Positions 44,476 to 55,181 of a DNA stretch of 64,000 bases are shown here, in pieces. The position numbers were made by a program, and so were the translations under genes. Position 1 is the stretch's first letter. Each line of letters opens with the position of its first letter. Under the pieces are notes generated by a model, which had not been told where the DNA came from, ran no database searches, and saw nothing but the letters and a program-made list of their open reading frames with translations. Origin of the DNA: Anisus vortex (lineage: Eukaryota > Mollusca > Gastropoda > Planorbidae); the NCBI GenBank assembly GCA_949126835.1, contig OX421499.1, positions 6,686,026 through 6,750,025 on the forward strand. Direction: 5' to 3'.

Positions 44476-45757
44476 TATTGCATTTATGCAGGATTTTTCA
44501 GTTCTACGCTGAAGTTCGATGACCAGATATTTCATTGTTGCTGTTAAGCCGATATCAATTTTCACCGTTAAAATTGTCTATTGGATGTAAACTAACCTAT
44601 TCACTGTAGATCTACTTCAGCCGGATATTTTGGTCTTTGACAATTTAGCTGTTAATTTGATATATATATAATTTGTATATTTGTTTTCTAAATACAAACA
44701 AATAAATTATTTTTTCTTCAATTATACTACAAAAATGTTCAACAAGAACAGTGCTAAAAATAAGCAAATAGGCTACTAGATCAATAAGTTTGATAGTCAT
44801 TTTTGTTTTTAAGATTTTCTAAGAATAGTAAGTTGATATCTTGTCACGTTGGAGATTAGGCGTAAATTGTAGTACCACACCATGATCTAAGCCCTACTCT
44901 CAGGGGCAAAGATAGTTTGTAGCGTGATATGAGCTCGTCCAGTCCTTTTAATCAGGGTGGGCGGTTCCCATTAATACAACTAATACTTTAATTAAAAATG
45001 TTCACAATCTTTAGCTTTCTCAGCTTTAATATTGGTTCTCAGATATCTTTTGGGTTGCGGCGCTGCGGCGCCATAATTTTTAAATGAAATGGGTTTTCAC
45101 ACAACTCTCTTTTTTAAATTAAAACTCCAGTGCCACAATTGACCAAAAAAAAAAAGAATCGTTATGTAAGTATTACGACCACAATCTCATTGATACTATC
45201 GTTCCCGTGTAGATTTTTTGTAATATGTAAAATATTTCGCGGCTAAACTGTAAGGACGCTCAAGGCTCCCAATGTCGCAGCAGTTCATAATTTGGTAACC
45301 ACTACATTTTAAAGACACGACTGTTCAAGGAGTATTATTACTATTATAATCAATAGTTTTTATTAAACGGGGCAAAGTGTTGCTCCAAGTTTAGGCCGCT
45401 GTTACCCTTACAACTACTCATGAGGCTATTTTTTTAAGTACTGAAGACAGCTTGTATCAATAAATAGCTTTTCTTTCTCTACATTGAAAATTGAAATCCG
45501 ATTCTCCAGTTAGCGGATACCTTTTGTTATAACATTTTTTTAAAAAAAATTTCAATTAACATTACTATTTAAAAAGAAAAAAAGATTGTTAATCTGCCAG
45601 CAACACCGGGCAATTTAGATTTTTGTTAAATAAAAATACTTGCCTATTTTTTTTTCCGATTACAATATTTATATGTAATTACTCTCCTAAAAGTCTTCAG
45701 AAAAAAAAAATAATTAATTGAATTATTAGAGCCTTCTATTCATTGTTTATATAATTT
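44476..45757. other. AT-rich unassigned DNA
   Basis: About 1.3 kb with A-runs and one ggcgctgcggcgcc palindrome near 45060. No repeat family or gene. Confidence 0.45.
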
Positions 45758-46035
45758 TTATCTGTAGCTTACAGTTTTATTTTCACCCAGGCAAGGCCAC
45801 GCAACTTTGCTTTTATATATTATGTATATATAAAATATACATCTATCTATGTATCTATCTATATATATATATGGGCCGATGACAACAGCTATTTCAAATG
45901 GAAATACCCTATTTATATATATAGATAGATAGATAAATATAGAGATATAGAGATATATAGATATAGATATAGATTTATAGATATAAAGATATATAAATAG
46001 AGAGAGACATATATATCTATATATATATTGGGGAT
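45758..46035. repeat. Compound ATCT/ATAG/TA microsatellite with an embedded LINE-B word
   Basis: ctatctatgtatctatctat and TA-runs before, tagatagatagataaatata and gatatag runs after. Between them, 45872-45897 carries a 26 bp word (starting atgggccgatgacaacag) identical to LINE-B at 43681-43706. The long minus frame is array translation. Confidence 0.8.
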
Positions 46036-47117
46036 GCACTGATGCAGGCTAAGTTGGCTGGCTACTATAGACGTACAGTTTAGCTAAAAACTGGTTACCA
46101 TTACCCAGTTTTCTCTTACCAACAAGTTCATCTGGTTTAGGAAAGCTTGGGTCAATCGACCGATGTTTAGGAACGTGTGTGAATTTCAGTAAATAAAATG
46201 GACAAAGAATTCCTGACCTATCAGCCGCCTAATTACACTCATAACAAAGTTGTCGGGATATCACTCAACTTGTTGCGCGCCAATGCATATATACCCACTG
46301 ACACTTTTTTTGAAATTCACGTGACCATCACTTCTCCCAGTGCGCGTGAGTCCACACGTCAGAATGTCTCAAAGTTTGTGTCATGTGTGAGTGCATAACC
46401 TCGGCCAAAAGTTGAGTTGTATACCCCAACCAACATGGTGACTTTCAGTACACACTGGGGCGCTTGATGGCATTGATAACGGTTTGGTTAGGGATATAAC
46501 GGGGGGGGGGGGGGTTGCTCATGGTGGACATCTAAATGAGCTAGTCGTTATTGAGTTGATTTCTATGACGACAAGCTATAATACATTAGCTATATGATCA
46601 CACAACTTTCAAAAGAATCATCGTTCAGCCAGGAAATACAATAGCTCAATAGCTGACTCGTAAATGATAGGCCTACTTTTTTCTTGTATGATAAATGGTA
46701 TGAAAGCCTGCGCGAATGTCTATTGTGTTTGAGTACAAATGGTTCTTTAATATTGTTTTAAGTATGCTGAAAGACGAAATTTATGTAATCAAATCAAATT
46801 TCCATTTATTTGGATCAATAAAGTAATCTTATCTTATCTTATCTTAACTTTACCTACACCTTGAGAATTGACAAACAAAAGTTATGGTAAAAACACACCT
46901 TTCTCGGTTATTTCATTATCACGTGACCAATCTGAACATAACATAATTTATGATTCTAATAAAATAAAATAATGCGTTAGCCTTCAGATAATTTCGCTCT
47001 TCACTATTTACAAAAGAAGAAACACTAAAAAAAAACACGCAAAGTTAATGATCTATAAATAATGTTTTAAATAATCTGGCTCTATAATATATGGACCAGT
47101 GAAGAACTAGCAAGAGG
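46036..47117. other. Unassigned DNA with poly(G) and an ATCTT-tailed repeat end
   Basis: A G14 run lies at 46501-46514. At 46785-46845 ggatcaataaagtaatctta is followed by CTTAT repeats, resembling a retroposon 3' end. A 66-codon plus frame at 46198-46398 is unrecognised and not supported. Confidence 0.4.
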
Positions 47118-47370
47118 ATATGATTACCGAGCGGCGTAATATTAAGCTGGCGTACAGAAGGTCCTGATCTAGGCTAGGATTCGTTCTCGGGCCTGAAGTC
47201 TGTCCCTGATTCTACCCAGATCTGATGGATACCTGACATTATTTGGGGTTAAATTAAAGGCGGCTGGGCATTGCACTCGCCACACAATCCCCTAGTATGC
47301 AGTGGACACAGAAACTGGTGAACGCTGTTTCGCCGGCCCTATGGATCAACATGGTCAGACTGGATGCTGT
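47118..47370 (+). mobile_element. SINE-1 copy
   Basis: gattaccgagcggcgtaata (head), then a deletion across the B box (aaggtcctgatctaggctag). Body complete to tcaacatggtcagactggat. Confidence 0.82.
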
Positions 47371-49223
47371 ACTGCAAACACGTATATCAGTCAGCCACGT
47401 CCAATAAAGATTTAATTATGCGCACCATATAGTGTAATAAAAAAAAACATTTTAAGGGGGGGGGGGGCGGTTGGCGTGGTGGGTAATGTGGCCTTTATAT
47501 TTGATTTAATGTGTTACTTGTTCGCGTAGCATAGGCAGTATGGACAAGTCTTAATGATTATGCATGCATGATGAAACTAAAAGTTCATAGTATACCAACA
47601 CTTGTTTAGTTACAGAGGAGTAGCAAAAAAAAAACAACAACAAAGGAAAATAAGACAAAAATACAATGAAAAGAAAAACCGGAGATAATTTAAAAAAAAG
47701 ATGTTCTGAAATGAACTAGTCAAGCATGTTTCAATGTTTAATATAAGGCTTTCGAATCTCAAATTGTGTGTAACAAAGGTGTTTATTATGGTAGAACTGT
47801 GTCAATTTTAGAATGCTAAATAATGATATATGCTTATTCAAAACTATTTTATTTTATTAATCAATCTAAATTTAACTTAATGCGACTAACATGCGGAATA
47901 TTAATAATCGCATACTCACTTTTGATCTTATAAACTGTTTCTTTCTAACTAGTCATAACTGATCTTGTAGCCCTGTGTAATTATTTTTTCAAAATATCTG
48001 GGTCACAAAAATAAAAACTTTTTGAAACCCTGATTTTTTAAGTATTACAGTATTTTTGTTTCTATTTATATTTTAAAATTACTTTTAATATAATCATTTT
48101 GGGTTGGGTTATAAACATATGCATTACTGATCGACGATAATTACGTTACATTATGAGATTTTGACATTAAAAGATCTGTTAGCCAAACCAAAGCAGACAT
48201 ATAAAACTGTAATGTGATATATAATGAATAATAATGAAGGGTTTTGAAATCATGGTGCCACTTCCAGCCCGCCTGTCTCTATAGCCAAGTTGAAAACGAT
48301 TAAAATTTAATTCAGTTCACTGTTCGTGTTACATGAGACAACAATGCAAACAGTTATAAGAAAAAAAAAAGTCCATAGTTTATCAGGTCATCATTTAGCA
48401 TTTTGTTGTAATGTCCTAATAAAAAACGATATGACAGAATTTGAAATTTCTCATTTTGTTATATTGACAGGTTGGATATTGTTATAAATTATTCAAACAG
48501 ATAAAATGTTAACAGTTAAAAGTATTGATTGTTCTATTCAATTGTTTGCCACGTGAGTAGAAATTAGATAAAGAAACCCTTTACTTGTTCTATACGCAAG
48601 GTCAATTTCATCGACATTTTTTTTCAATAGACGTTTGGGTGTGTAATGGGTTGCATGAAATTTAAGCACAAAGAAGAAACCATCATTGCTTTTTAAACCC
48701 TTAAAAACGCAACAGTAGACTCAAACTACAGATATGCGTAAGACATTATAATCTTGTGTTTTTAAGGTAGCGTTTGTTTCATAGTATATGATGATAAGAT
48801 TAAGAAATATGCTCACCTTCCTCCTCATTCACACCTTGAAATGTTTAGTTGAGAAAACGTCAGATATGCGATATAGATGAATAATCAATCCCAGTCCATA
48901 AAGCAGCAAACAATACTTGTTTGTATGTTTATTATCCAATTCTAAGTATTATTTAGGGTTATGATTTATTATTTAAAAGGCAGATGAAGAGACAGTCATA
49001 CTTAATTAGATTGGGAATCTAATGTCCGACGGGTACTATACCAATTTATACCAATGACTGCATGTACATATTGTATAGGCCTAAACTCATAGTTGTAAAC
49101 GTGTACAGCTCATATACTTGTTTTTTTTTTTACTTCGAATGGCGATTTCTCCATTTATATAATGTTTAAAAAGGAATCCACCGACCATCCAATCATTTAA
49201 AACATTAGTCTCCTTGTATTAAC
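47371..49223. other. AT-rich unassigned DNA
   Basis: About 1.85 kb with a G11 run near 47457 and A-runs. No TIR, tandem array or coding signal recognised. Confidence 0.45.
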
Positions 49224-49359
49224 TAAGTAAAGAGCGCTTCGAACAAAATTTATCATAGTGCCGTTGAAGCAGCGTTCACCAGTTTCTGCGGCCACTGATT
49301 ACTAAGGGGTGTGTGGCCATTACAACAGTGCCCAGCCGCCTTTACTTTATCCCCAACTA
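49224..49359 (-). mobile_element. SINE-1 copy, 3' part, interrupted at 49360
   Basis: gtaaagagcgcttcgaacaa to tttatccccaacta. It resumes at 49550 after an insertion flanked by an 11 bp direct repeat ATCCCCAACTA. Confidence 0.82.
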
Positions 49360-49549
49360 CTTCCTACTTCAGTGCCCTGGGCTAACCGACCTCAGGCGCA
49401 CCTTGCCCCCCCCCCCCCTCAACCTACCTTTACCAACACTTTATATAGCAGCATTGAACAACTGAAAAAGACATGTAAATATGTTTGTCTGGCATTGACT
49501 GCTAGAGAGCAAACAGCTCTGCAGACTGGAGAATAGAAGAAGAAGAAGA
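49360..49549 (+). mobile_element. 190 bp retroposon with GAA tail inside SINE-1
   Basis: Bounded by ATCCCCAACTA at 49349-49359 and 49550-49560, and ending in agaagaagaagaa. An 11 bp duplication and simple 3' tail are the marks of target-primed retroposition. Body (ctggcattgactgctagaga, gctctgcagactggagaat) is not recognised as a named family. A poly(C) of about 13 lies at 49407-49419. Confidence 0.72.
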
Positions 49550-49690
49550 ATCCCCAACTAATGCCAGGTACCCATCAGAGCTTGAAAGACTCAGGGACAC
49601 CCTCCAGTCTTGATAATCAAATCCTAGCCTGGAACAGGATTCGAACCCAGAACCTTCGGAAACGCCAGTCGAACCCGCTGCCACCCATAC
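49550..49690 (-). mobile_element. SINE-1 copy, head part after interruption
   Basis: tccccaactaatgccaggta to aggattcgaacccagaacct and cgctgccacccatacc, including the B box. Continuation of 49224-49359. Confidence 0.85.
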
Positions 49691-50222
49691 CCCTTATCCT
49701 CTTAACTAACAACTTTAAATTTAAAAAAAATAATTAAAAAATAACACGATACAGCAGTGCATTTCATCTGAATGTAGGTAATCCAAAATGATTAGATTGT
49801 CATGGGATAAGCCTCAATGGAATTTCTCTTAAGATGCCAATAGGTCATTCCAATTATTTTTATTTTTTAACTCCCTGGCACAAGTGAGTATTTAATTTAT
49901 CAACCCAACGCGCCTTTTTTTTTGTTCATTGGTTCCCCTGGTACGATCAGCCCGCCACCTGGCGACGTAAAAATAACAACAACAAAAATCAATACGAACA
50001 GCAGAAGTCGCAGATTGATTGCGTCCCTTTGCTGGCCTCAAATTACAAAGGACATAAAAAAAATGTCAGTGAATTAACATTGGGCTTATAGACTAGTAGC
50101 ATATTTAGTGACTTAATTCTGTTTCCTCCCCTCGACAGAAGCTCGGATTCGCAGCTGCGCCGTTAAGTGTCGGCTATAAATATCATTATCAAGTTAAAGC
50201 CCTCTGTTTGTAATTAAGATAT
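49691..50222. other. Unassigned DNA upstream of the LTR element
   Basis: No gene recognised. The last four bases ATAT (50219-50222) are the 5' copy of the LTR element target duplication. Confidence 0.5.
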
Positions 50223-50897
50223 TGTCATGTATATTGTTTTTCCAAGAATTGGAACACGCAATGTTTATTCTCCTCTCTCTCTCTTTTCTTACTACACGCG
50301 ATATTAGGACGTTTAGTAGGAAAACGAAAGGTTCTAGGTAATGCTGGGATTCTGTGTTGATCTCAAATTCTCAGAGTCTGGGAACGACTCATTATTTAAT
50401 AGGGGAAGTTCCTATCGTTTTTGTTATGAGTTTTGTAATGATACCATGATTTTCACCCCTACTGGTAATGGGTCTATCCCTTGCACCACTCGGATATTAT
50501 TTAATGATTTGTTTTGTCTGAAAGACAGAGAGTTTTCAAAATATGTTCCTTTGAACGTTTGTGTTTGCACTATTTTATTCTAACTGTACATAATAGATAT
50601 ATTGTATATATTGAACATACCACCTGAAATAAACTATCAACAACAGTTACACTGAAGCTTCTTTGTCAAGTTACTATCCTATTGTGTTGTATACATTACT
50701 ATAAGATTTATCTACTACCATAATTTACAAGAGAGGAAATGTTGGAATACAAATACTGAATTTGTGCCCAGGACTATAAGAAGAGTTCGTGTAATACTGA
50801 AACATAAATACTAATAATTAAAGTCTCCCCTAGGACTAACGAGAATTATCAGCAAGATCTACACAGCTCTGGCCACAAGGGGATTGTGGACGTAACA
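50223..50897 (+). repeat. 5' LTR
   Basis: 675 bp, identical to 56425-57099 except T at 50497 versus G at 56699. Offset is a constant 6202, so no indels. Starts TGT and ends ACA. Contains AATAAA at 50628-50633 and an AT-rich stretch just upstream. An 80-codon frame (50341-50583) is present in both LTRs, but with near-identical LTRs that is not evidence of selection. Confidence 0.96.
50628..50633 (+). promoter_or_regulatory. Candidate LTR polyadenylation signal AATAAA
   Basis: AATAAA in cctgaaataaactatc, repeated at 56830-56835 in the 3' LTR. Position is plausible for the R region, but the transcript ends cannot be seen. Confidence 0.45.
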
Positions 50898-51264
50898 AAA
50901 TTTGGTGGTCTATTTGAGTATATTTGAGTTCTACTTTTCCTGACCTAGGATTGACAAGATTTGGTAGTCTAGTTCGGTAGATTTGAGTTCTACTTTTCTT
51001 GATCTAGCTGACCTATAAATATTTTGTGACATTAGTAGTACTGAGAGCGGCATATTTGTGTTTCGTTTTCATGACTGTGAAATTATTCTTTTTAAAAAGA
51101 GGAGAGAACTGGTTTGCGTTTTTATTCCTTGGGAAGTGTGAAGATTCCACGAAGTGTTTAATATTATATTGTGCAAATTTCTGGACAAATCGTAAGTTGG
51201 AACTTTATATTTTATTATACAATATATACTACTCTACTATAACAAATATTTCGAACGCTATACT
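50898..51264 (+). other. Untranslated leader of the LTR element with a 57 bp imperfect duplication
   Basis: The primer-binding site should lie right after the LTR. tggtggtctatttgag (50903-50918) begins with TGG as expected, but I cannot match it to a tRNA. The segment tttggtggtctatttgag...tgacctagg is repeated imperfectly about 57 bp downstream (tttggtagtctagttcgg...tgatctagc), giving two candidate sites. Confidence 0.45.
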
Positions 51265-54200
51265 ATGGCTTCGAATATATCAAGTGAGGAACTTAATGCC
51301 ATGTCATTTGCTGAACTAAAAGAATTAGCTGAGTCCTTTGGGATTGAGGCAGGACAGGCAAGACCTAATCGTAATCGTTTGACCAAAGAAATTATGACAT
51401 GTTTGAACGGGCAGAATGCCATGAACACTGGTAGTGTAGTTGAAGTGGGACAGAACGATATCAATGAAGGTTATGTAGCTCCCAGTGGGGGCGAGGTAAT
51501 TGCCCACGGAGACGAGGTAAGAAATATGTCATCTAGATCATCAAACAATGAAGAAGATGAAGGGTTGAGTGAAAACCTAAAATTCCAATTAGCTATGAAG
51601 AGAATGGAATTGGAAAGAATGAGGATAGAAACTGAAAGGGAAAATGAAAGAATTAGGATAGAAACTGAAAGGGAAAATGAAAGAATTAGGATAGAAACTG
51701 AAAGGGAAAATGAAAGAATTAGGATTGAAAGCAGAGAAAGGATAGAGATGGCACGCATGAACAGACCTGACCATCGTAGGGACAGCAATGGTATGGATAT
51801 TAGCGCAATGAAGCAACACTTGCCTATATTCAGAGAAGAAGATGTTCAAGATTTCTTTTTGCTTTTTGAGAGGATAGCTGTAGATTATCAGTTCCCTGAT
51901 GATAAGATGGCTTTATTGTTAAGGTCAACTCTCAACAAAGGAAAAGCATTGGACGTAGTGTTGAGTTTAACACCCGAGGAAATAAATGACTATGAAGTAA
52001 TCAAAGATAGGGTGCTAAAAAGTTATTCCCTGACACCAGAAAAATATAGAAAGCTATTTAGAGACAGAAAGAAGGCATATGATCAAACTCATGTAGACTT
52101 TTTGAGACAAAAGGAGAAAATGTTAGAACAGTGGCTAAGGTCACAGAATGTAAGTGAGTTTGATAAACTCAAGAACCTAATATTGTTTGAGGAATTCAAT
52201 GATTGTATTCGAGTGGATATTAAAACTCACATCTCAGACCGAGGGGTTGAAGATGTGCATGAAGCTGCTAGATTGGCAGATAACTATGCCATAATTCACG
52301 CCAGCATAAAGCCATATTATGCTGACAAACCCAAAGTGCACAAACCAGAGTCCAAGGAGGCTAGTAAACCAAAAGAGACAAGTGAAAACAATAATAAGAA
52401 CAGTGGTGTAAATAATAATAGTAACTTAGTTCATTTCAGGAAGCAGACAGATGTAAATAAAGCAAAGGTGGTATGTTTCAATTGCAAGAAAGAGGGCCAC
52501 ATGAAGAAAGATTGTTGGATCCTTACCAAGAAGCAAGGTGCTATTCTACACTGTGCCAGAGTGCAGAAAGATAGCAAGCAGACAGAAGAAGTGTGCAACA
52601 CAGGGTCAAGAAACTCAAAAGAAATGCGGCCGGCATCGCCCATAGTTGTGGAGTCGATGGTTTTTGAGAACAGTCTATCTAAGGTAAAAGAGAATAGCTG
52701 TACTCAATCTATTATGCTTTCAGAAGGCCGTGAGGAACAGATGGTTCCTGAAGTCCCGGAAGAGGACGACCTATCCGATTTTCGACCCTTTGTCTACGAG
52801 GGGACAGTGTCGACAGAAGTCGATGTACTCAGCAAGAAGAAAATACAGATATTACGTGACACGGGTTCTGCTGTCAGCGTGATCCTGGAGGGCAGTGTGC
52901 CGTTAACAGATGCCACCAGTACCGGTGAGTCTGTTGTGCTGAGAGGTGCTAGTATGGAGGCTGTGGAAGCTCCACTGCACAGAATAAAACTCGAGTCGGA
53001 TATTTTTACAGGTAACATCGTAGTGGGAGTGTGGCGCGCACTACCCGTCAAAGGCGTTTCCATGATATTAGGAAATGACATTATGGGCGGCAGAGTCACT
53101 GTCGAGCCCATGGTTAAAGTGTTGGAGACAAAGATGGCGGAGGACAAAAACCTACGTCCTGCCAATGAACGCCCAACATGTGCACTGACAAGAGCAATGC
53201 AGGAAAAGAAGTCGGTAAAGACTCCTGCTACGCCGTGTAGTGCAACGAAAGATGTGTTTGTCTGTTCTGAAGACACACATGCGAATGAAACAGTGATAAC
53301 AGAAACACCTGACATCGATTTAAGTGCTACGTTCTTTGCTGAACTAACAACTGGTGATGCAACCGAGAACGATAACATTTTGTCACCAAAGCAGAAATTG
53401 GTGAAAGAACAATTGAATGACGAAGTAATAATGCAACTCAGAATGAAAGCTGTTGATGAAAAGACTGCAGATGCAATGGCGGAATGTTTCTACATGAAAG
53501 ATGAAGTGTTGATGAGAAAGTCGAAACCGCTCAACTCAGGTACAAACGAGTGGGACAGTATTCACCAGATTGTAATACCTAAGTGCTATCGTCAAGATAT
53601 ACTGCGTATGGCGCATGATCTTCCTTTCGCTGGTCACATGGGAGTCCGAAAAACGCACCACCGTATCCTCCCTTACTTCTACTGGCCAGGACTGAGAAGA
53701 GATGTCGAACAATACTGCAAGACTTGCCACGTATGCCAAATGGTAGGACGTCCTAACCAACGAATTCCTGTCGCTCCACTCCAGCCGATACCAGCGTTCG
53801 ACGAACAATTCAGTCATATGCTCATTGATTGCGTGGGCCCGTTGCCGAAAACAAAAGCCGGTTTTCAATACCTGCTCACAGTCATGTGTTCATCCACTCG
53901 CTTCCCGGAAGCCATTCCGTTGCGGAACATAACAACAGTGAAGGTGGTAGACGCCCTGACAAATTTCTTCACACGTTATGGCCTACCGAAGACAGTACAG
54001 TCCGACCAGGGGACTAACTTTACTTCGAACATTTTCAAACAAGTCATGGAACAATTAGGGATAAGCCATAGGCTATCAAGTGCCTATCATCCTGAGAGCC
54101 AGGGAGCTCTGGAAAGGTTTCATCAGACATTAAAATCGATGCTTAAAAAGTACTGTTATGAAAACGAGAAAGACTGGGATAAGGGTGTGCCTTATGTACT

Positions 54201-55149
54201 GTTCGCTGCAAGGGAGGCCACTCAGGAATCCCTGGGGTTTAGCCCATTCGAACTTGTGTATGGACACTCAGTCAGAGGTCCGTTGAAACTTCTACATGAA
54301 ACTTGGCTAACGGACAGTGAACCGATTGGACTTTTGTCATATGTAGATAAATTTAAAAATAGGCTTTATCATGCTTTTAACCATGTGAAGATTCATTTTC
54401 CACAGATGCAGGAGCGTATGAGACAGAACTATGACCGTAAAGCTACAGCTAGAACTTTTGCACCAGGTGACAAAGTTCTTGTGTTTTTACCTTTGCAAAA
54501 TCAGCCTTTAAGTGCAAAGTTTAGTGGACCCTATGAGATAGAGTCAAAGCTTGGCGAGGTCAATTATTTGATAAAGACTCCTGACCGGAGACAAAAGCAG
54601 AGGGTATGCCATATTAATTTACTTAAGCCCTATGTTTCCAGGGAAAAGAGTAAACCACGGGAGGTCCCCATGATTTCATTAGCTAGGGTCCCGACGGATT
54701 TATCTAGGATAGAATATAAGTTAGCAGAAAGTAAACTTAATAATACAGATGCCCTTAAGAGTTTAGATACAAGGCTAGAACATCCTCCGGTAGAAGATAA
54801 GGAGAAGATTATTGAGCTGGTGCATGAAAATAAGTCAATGTTTACAAATGTTCCCAGTAGGACACATGTCATAGAGCACGATGTAGTGTTAACCGAGGGT
54901 GCCAGGTCTATTAAACAGCATCCATTTGACCCCATCAGACCTGAGCATATTAAATTAGATGTAAAGTATATGTTAGAAGATGACATAGGAGAAAAATGTG
55001 ATAGCAAATGGTCTACACCCTGTGTGATGGTACCAAAAGCCGACCACACACTGCAGTGTTATAGAGACTTTGGGAAATTAAGTAATTTGACAAAGACCGA
55101 CTGGTATCCCATTCCCCGTATCATCGACAAGATAGAGACAAGGTCATAG
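51265..55149 (+). CDS. Gag-pol polyprotein of Gmr1-like Ty3/gypsy element, truncated in RT
   Basis: 1294 residues, one uninterrupted frame. Residues 14-47 form a SAP-like helix pair. Residues 112-162 are a charged coiled coil with three exact 11-residue units (RIETERENERI). The Gag core follows, then a CCHC zinc knuckle at 404-417 (C404, C407, H412, C417). Aspartic protease has DTGS at 532-535. Integrase: HHCC zinc finger H784/H791/C821/C824, catalytic D855, D914, E950 (35 residues between D914 and E950), and a GPY/F module at 1088-1090. RT begins with the STPCVMVPKAD and LTKTDWYPIPRI boxes (about 1250-1286) and then stops: no YxDD box, no RNase H. Gag, PR and IN look intact, so the protein could still assemble and integrate but not reverse-transcribe without help. 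Start chosen as the first ATG of the frame with Gag-like sequence. Confidence 0.93.
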   Translation: MASNISSEELNAMSFAELKELAESFGIEAGQARPNRNRLTKEIMTCLNGQNAMNTGSVVEVGQNDINEGYVAPSGGEVIAHGDEVRNMSSRSSNNEEDEGLSENLKFQLAMKRMELERMRIETERENERIRIETERENERIRIETERENERIRIESRERIEMARMNRPDHRRDSNGMDISAMKQHLPIFREEDVQDFFLLFERIAVDYQFPDDKMALLLRSTLNKGKALDVVLSLTPEEINDYEVIKDRVLKSYSLTPEKYRKLFRDRKKAYDQTHVDFLRQKEKMLEQWLRSQNVSEFDKLKNLILFEEFNDCIRVDIKTHISDRGVEDVHEAARLADNYAIIHASIKPYYADKPKVHKPESKEASKPKETSENNNKNSGVNNNSNLVHFRKQTDVNKAKVVCFNCKKEGHMKKDCWILTKKQGAILHCARVQKDSKQTEEVCNTGSRNSKEMRPASPIVVESMVFENSLSKVKENSCTQSIMLSEGREEQMVPEVPEEDDLSDFRPFVYEGTVSTEVDVLSKKKIQILRDTGSAVSVILEGSVPLTDATSTGESVVLRGASMEAVEAPLHRIKLESDIFTGNIVVGVWRALPVKGVSMILGNDIMGGRVTVEPMVKVLETKMAEDKNLRPANERPTCALTRAMQEKKSVKTPATPCSATKDVFVCSEDTHANETVITETPDIDLSATFFAELTTGDATENDNILSPKQKLVKEQLNDEVIMQLRMKAVDEKTADAMAECFYMKDEVLMRKSKPLNSGTNEWDSIHQIVIPKCYRQDILRMAHDLPFAGHMGVRKTHHRILPYFYWPGLRRDVEQYCKTCHVCQMVGRPNQRIPVAPLQPIPAFDEQFSHMLIDCVGPLPKTKAGFQYLLTVMCSSTRFPEAIPLRNITTVKVVDALTNFFTRYGLPKTVQSDQGTNFTSNIFKQVMEQLGISHRLSSAYHPESQGALERFHQTLKSMLKKYCYENEKDWDKGVPYVLFAAREATQESLGFSPFELVYGHSVRGPLKLLHETWLTDSEPIGLLSYVDKFKNRLYHAFNHVKIHFPQMQERMRQNYDRKATARTFAPGDKVLVFLPLQNQPLSAKFSGPYEIESKLGEVNYLIKTPDRRQKQRVCHINLLKPYVSREKSKPREVPMISLARVPTDLSRIEYKLAESKLNNTDALKSLDTRLEHPPVEDKEKIIELVHENKSMFTNVPSRTHVIEHDVVLTEGARSIKQHPFDPIRPEHIKLDVKYMLEDDIGEKCDSKWSTPCVMVPKADHTLQCYRDFGKLSNLTKTDWYPIPRIIDKIETRS

Positions 55150-55181
55150 CTGATACCCTATCTCGGGTGCTACATGATTGA
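55137..55181 (+). pseudogene. Scrap of the RNase H end, out of frame after the deletion
   Basis: In the frame shifted relative to gag-pol, 55137-55181 reads DKVIADTLSRVLHD and a stop. ADxLSR is the well-conserved C-terminal motif of Ty3/gypsy RNase H. Its position directly after the RT N-terminal boxes shows that about the whole RT core and RNase H have been removed. GACAAG occurs at 55126-55131 and 55137-55142, a short direct repeat at the probable junction. Confidence 0.82.

Noticed and set aside
50341..50583. 80-codon frame present in both LTRs, as a possible accessory protein
   Set aside because: The LTRs differ at a single site, so retention in both copies carries no evidence of selection, and no domain is visible.
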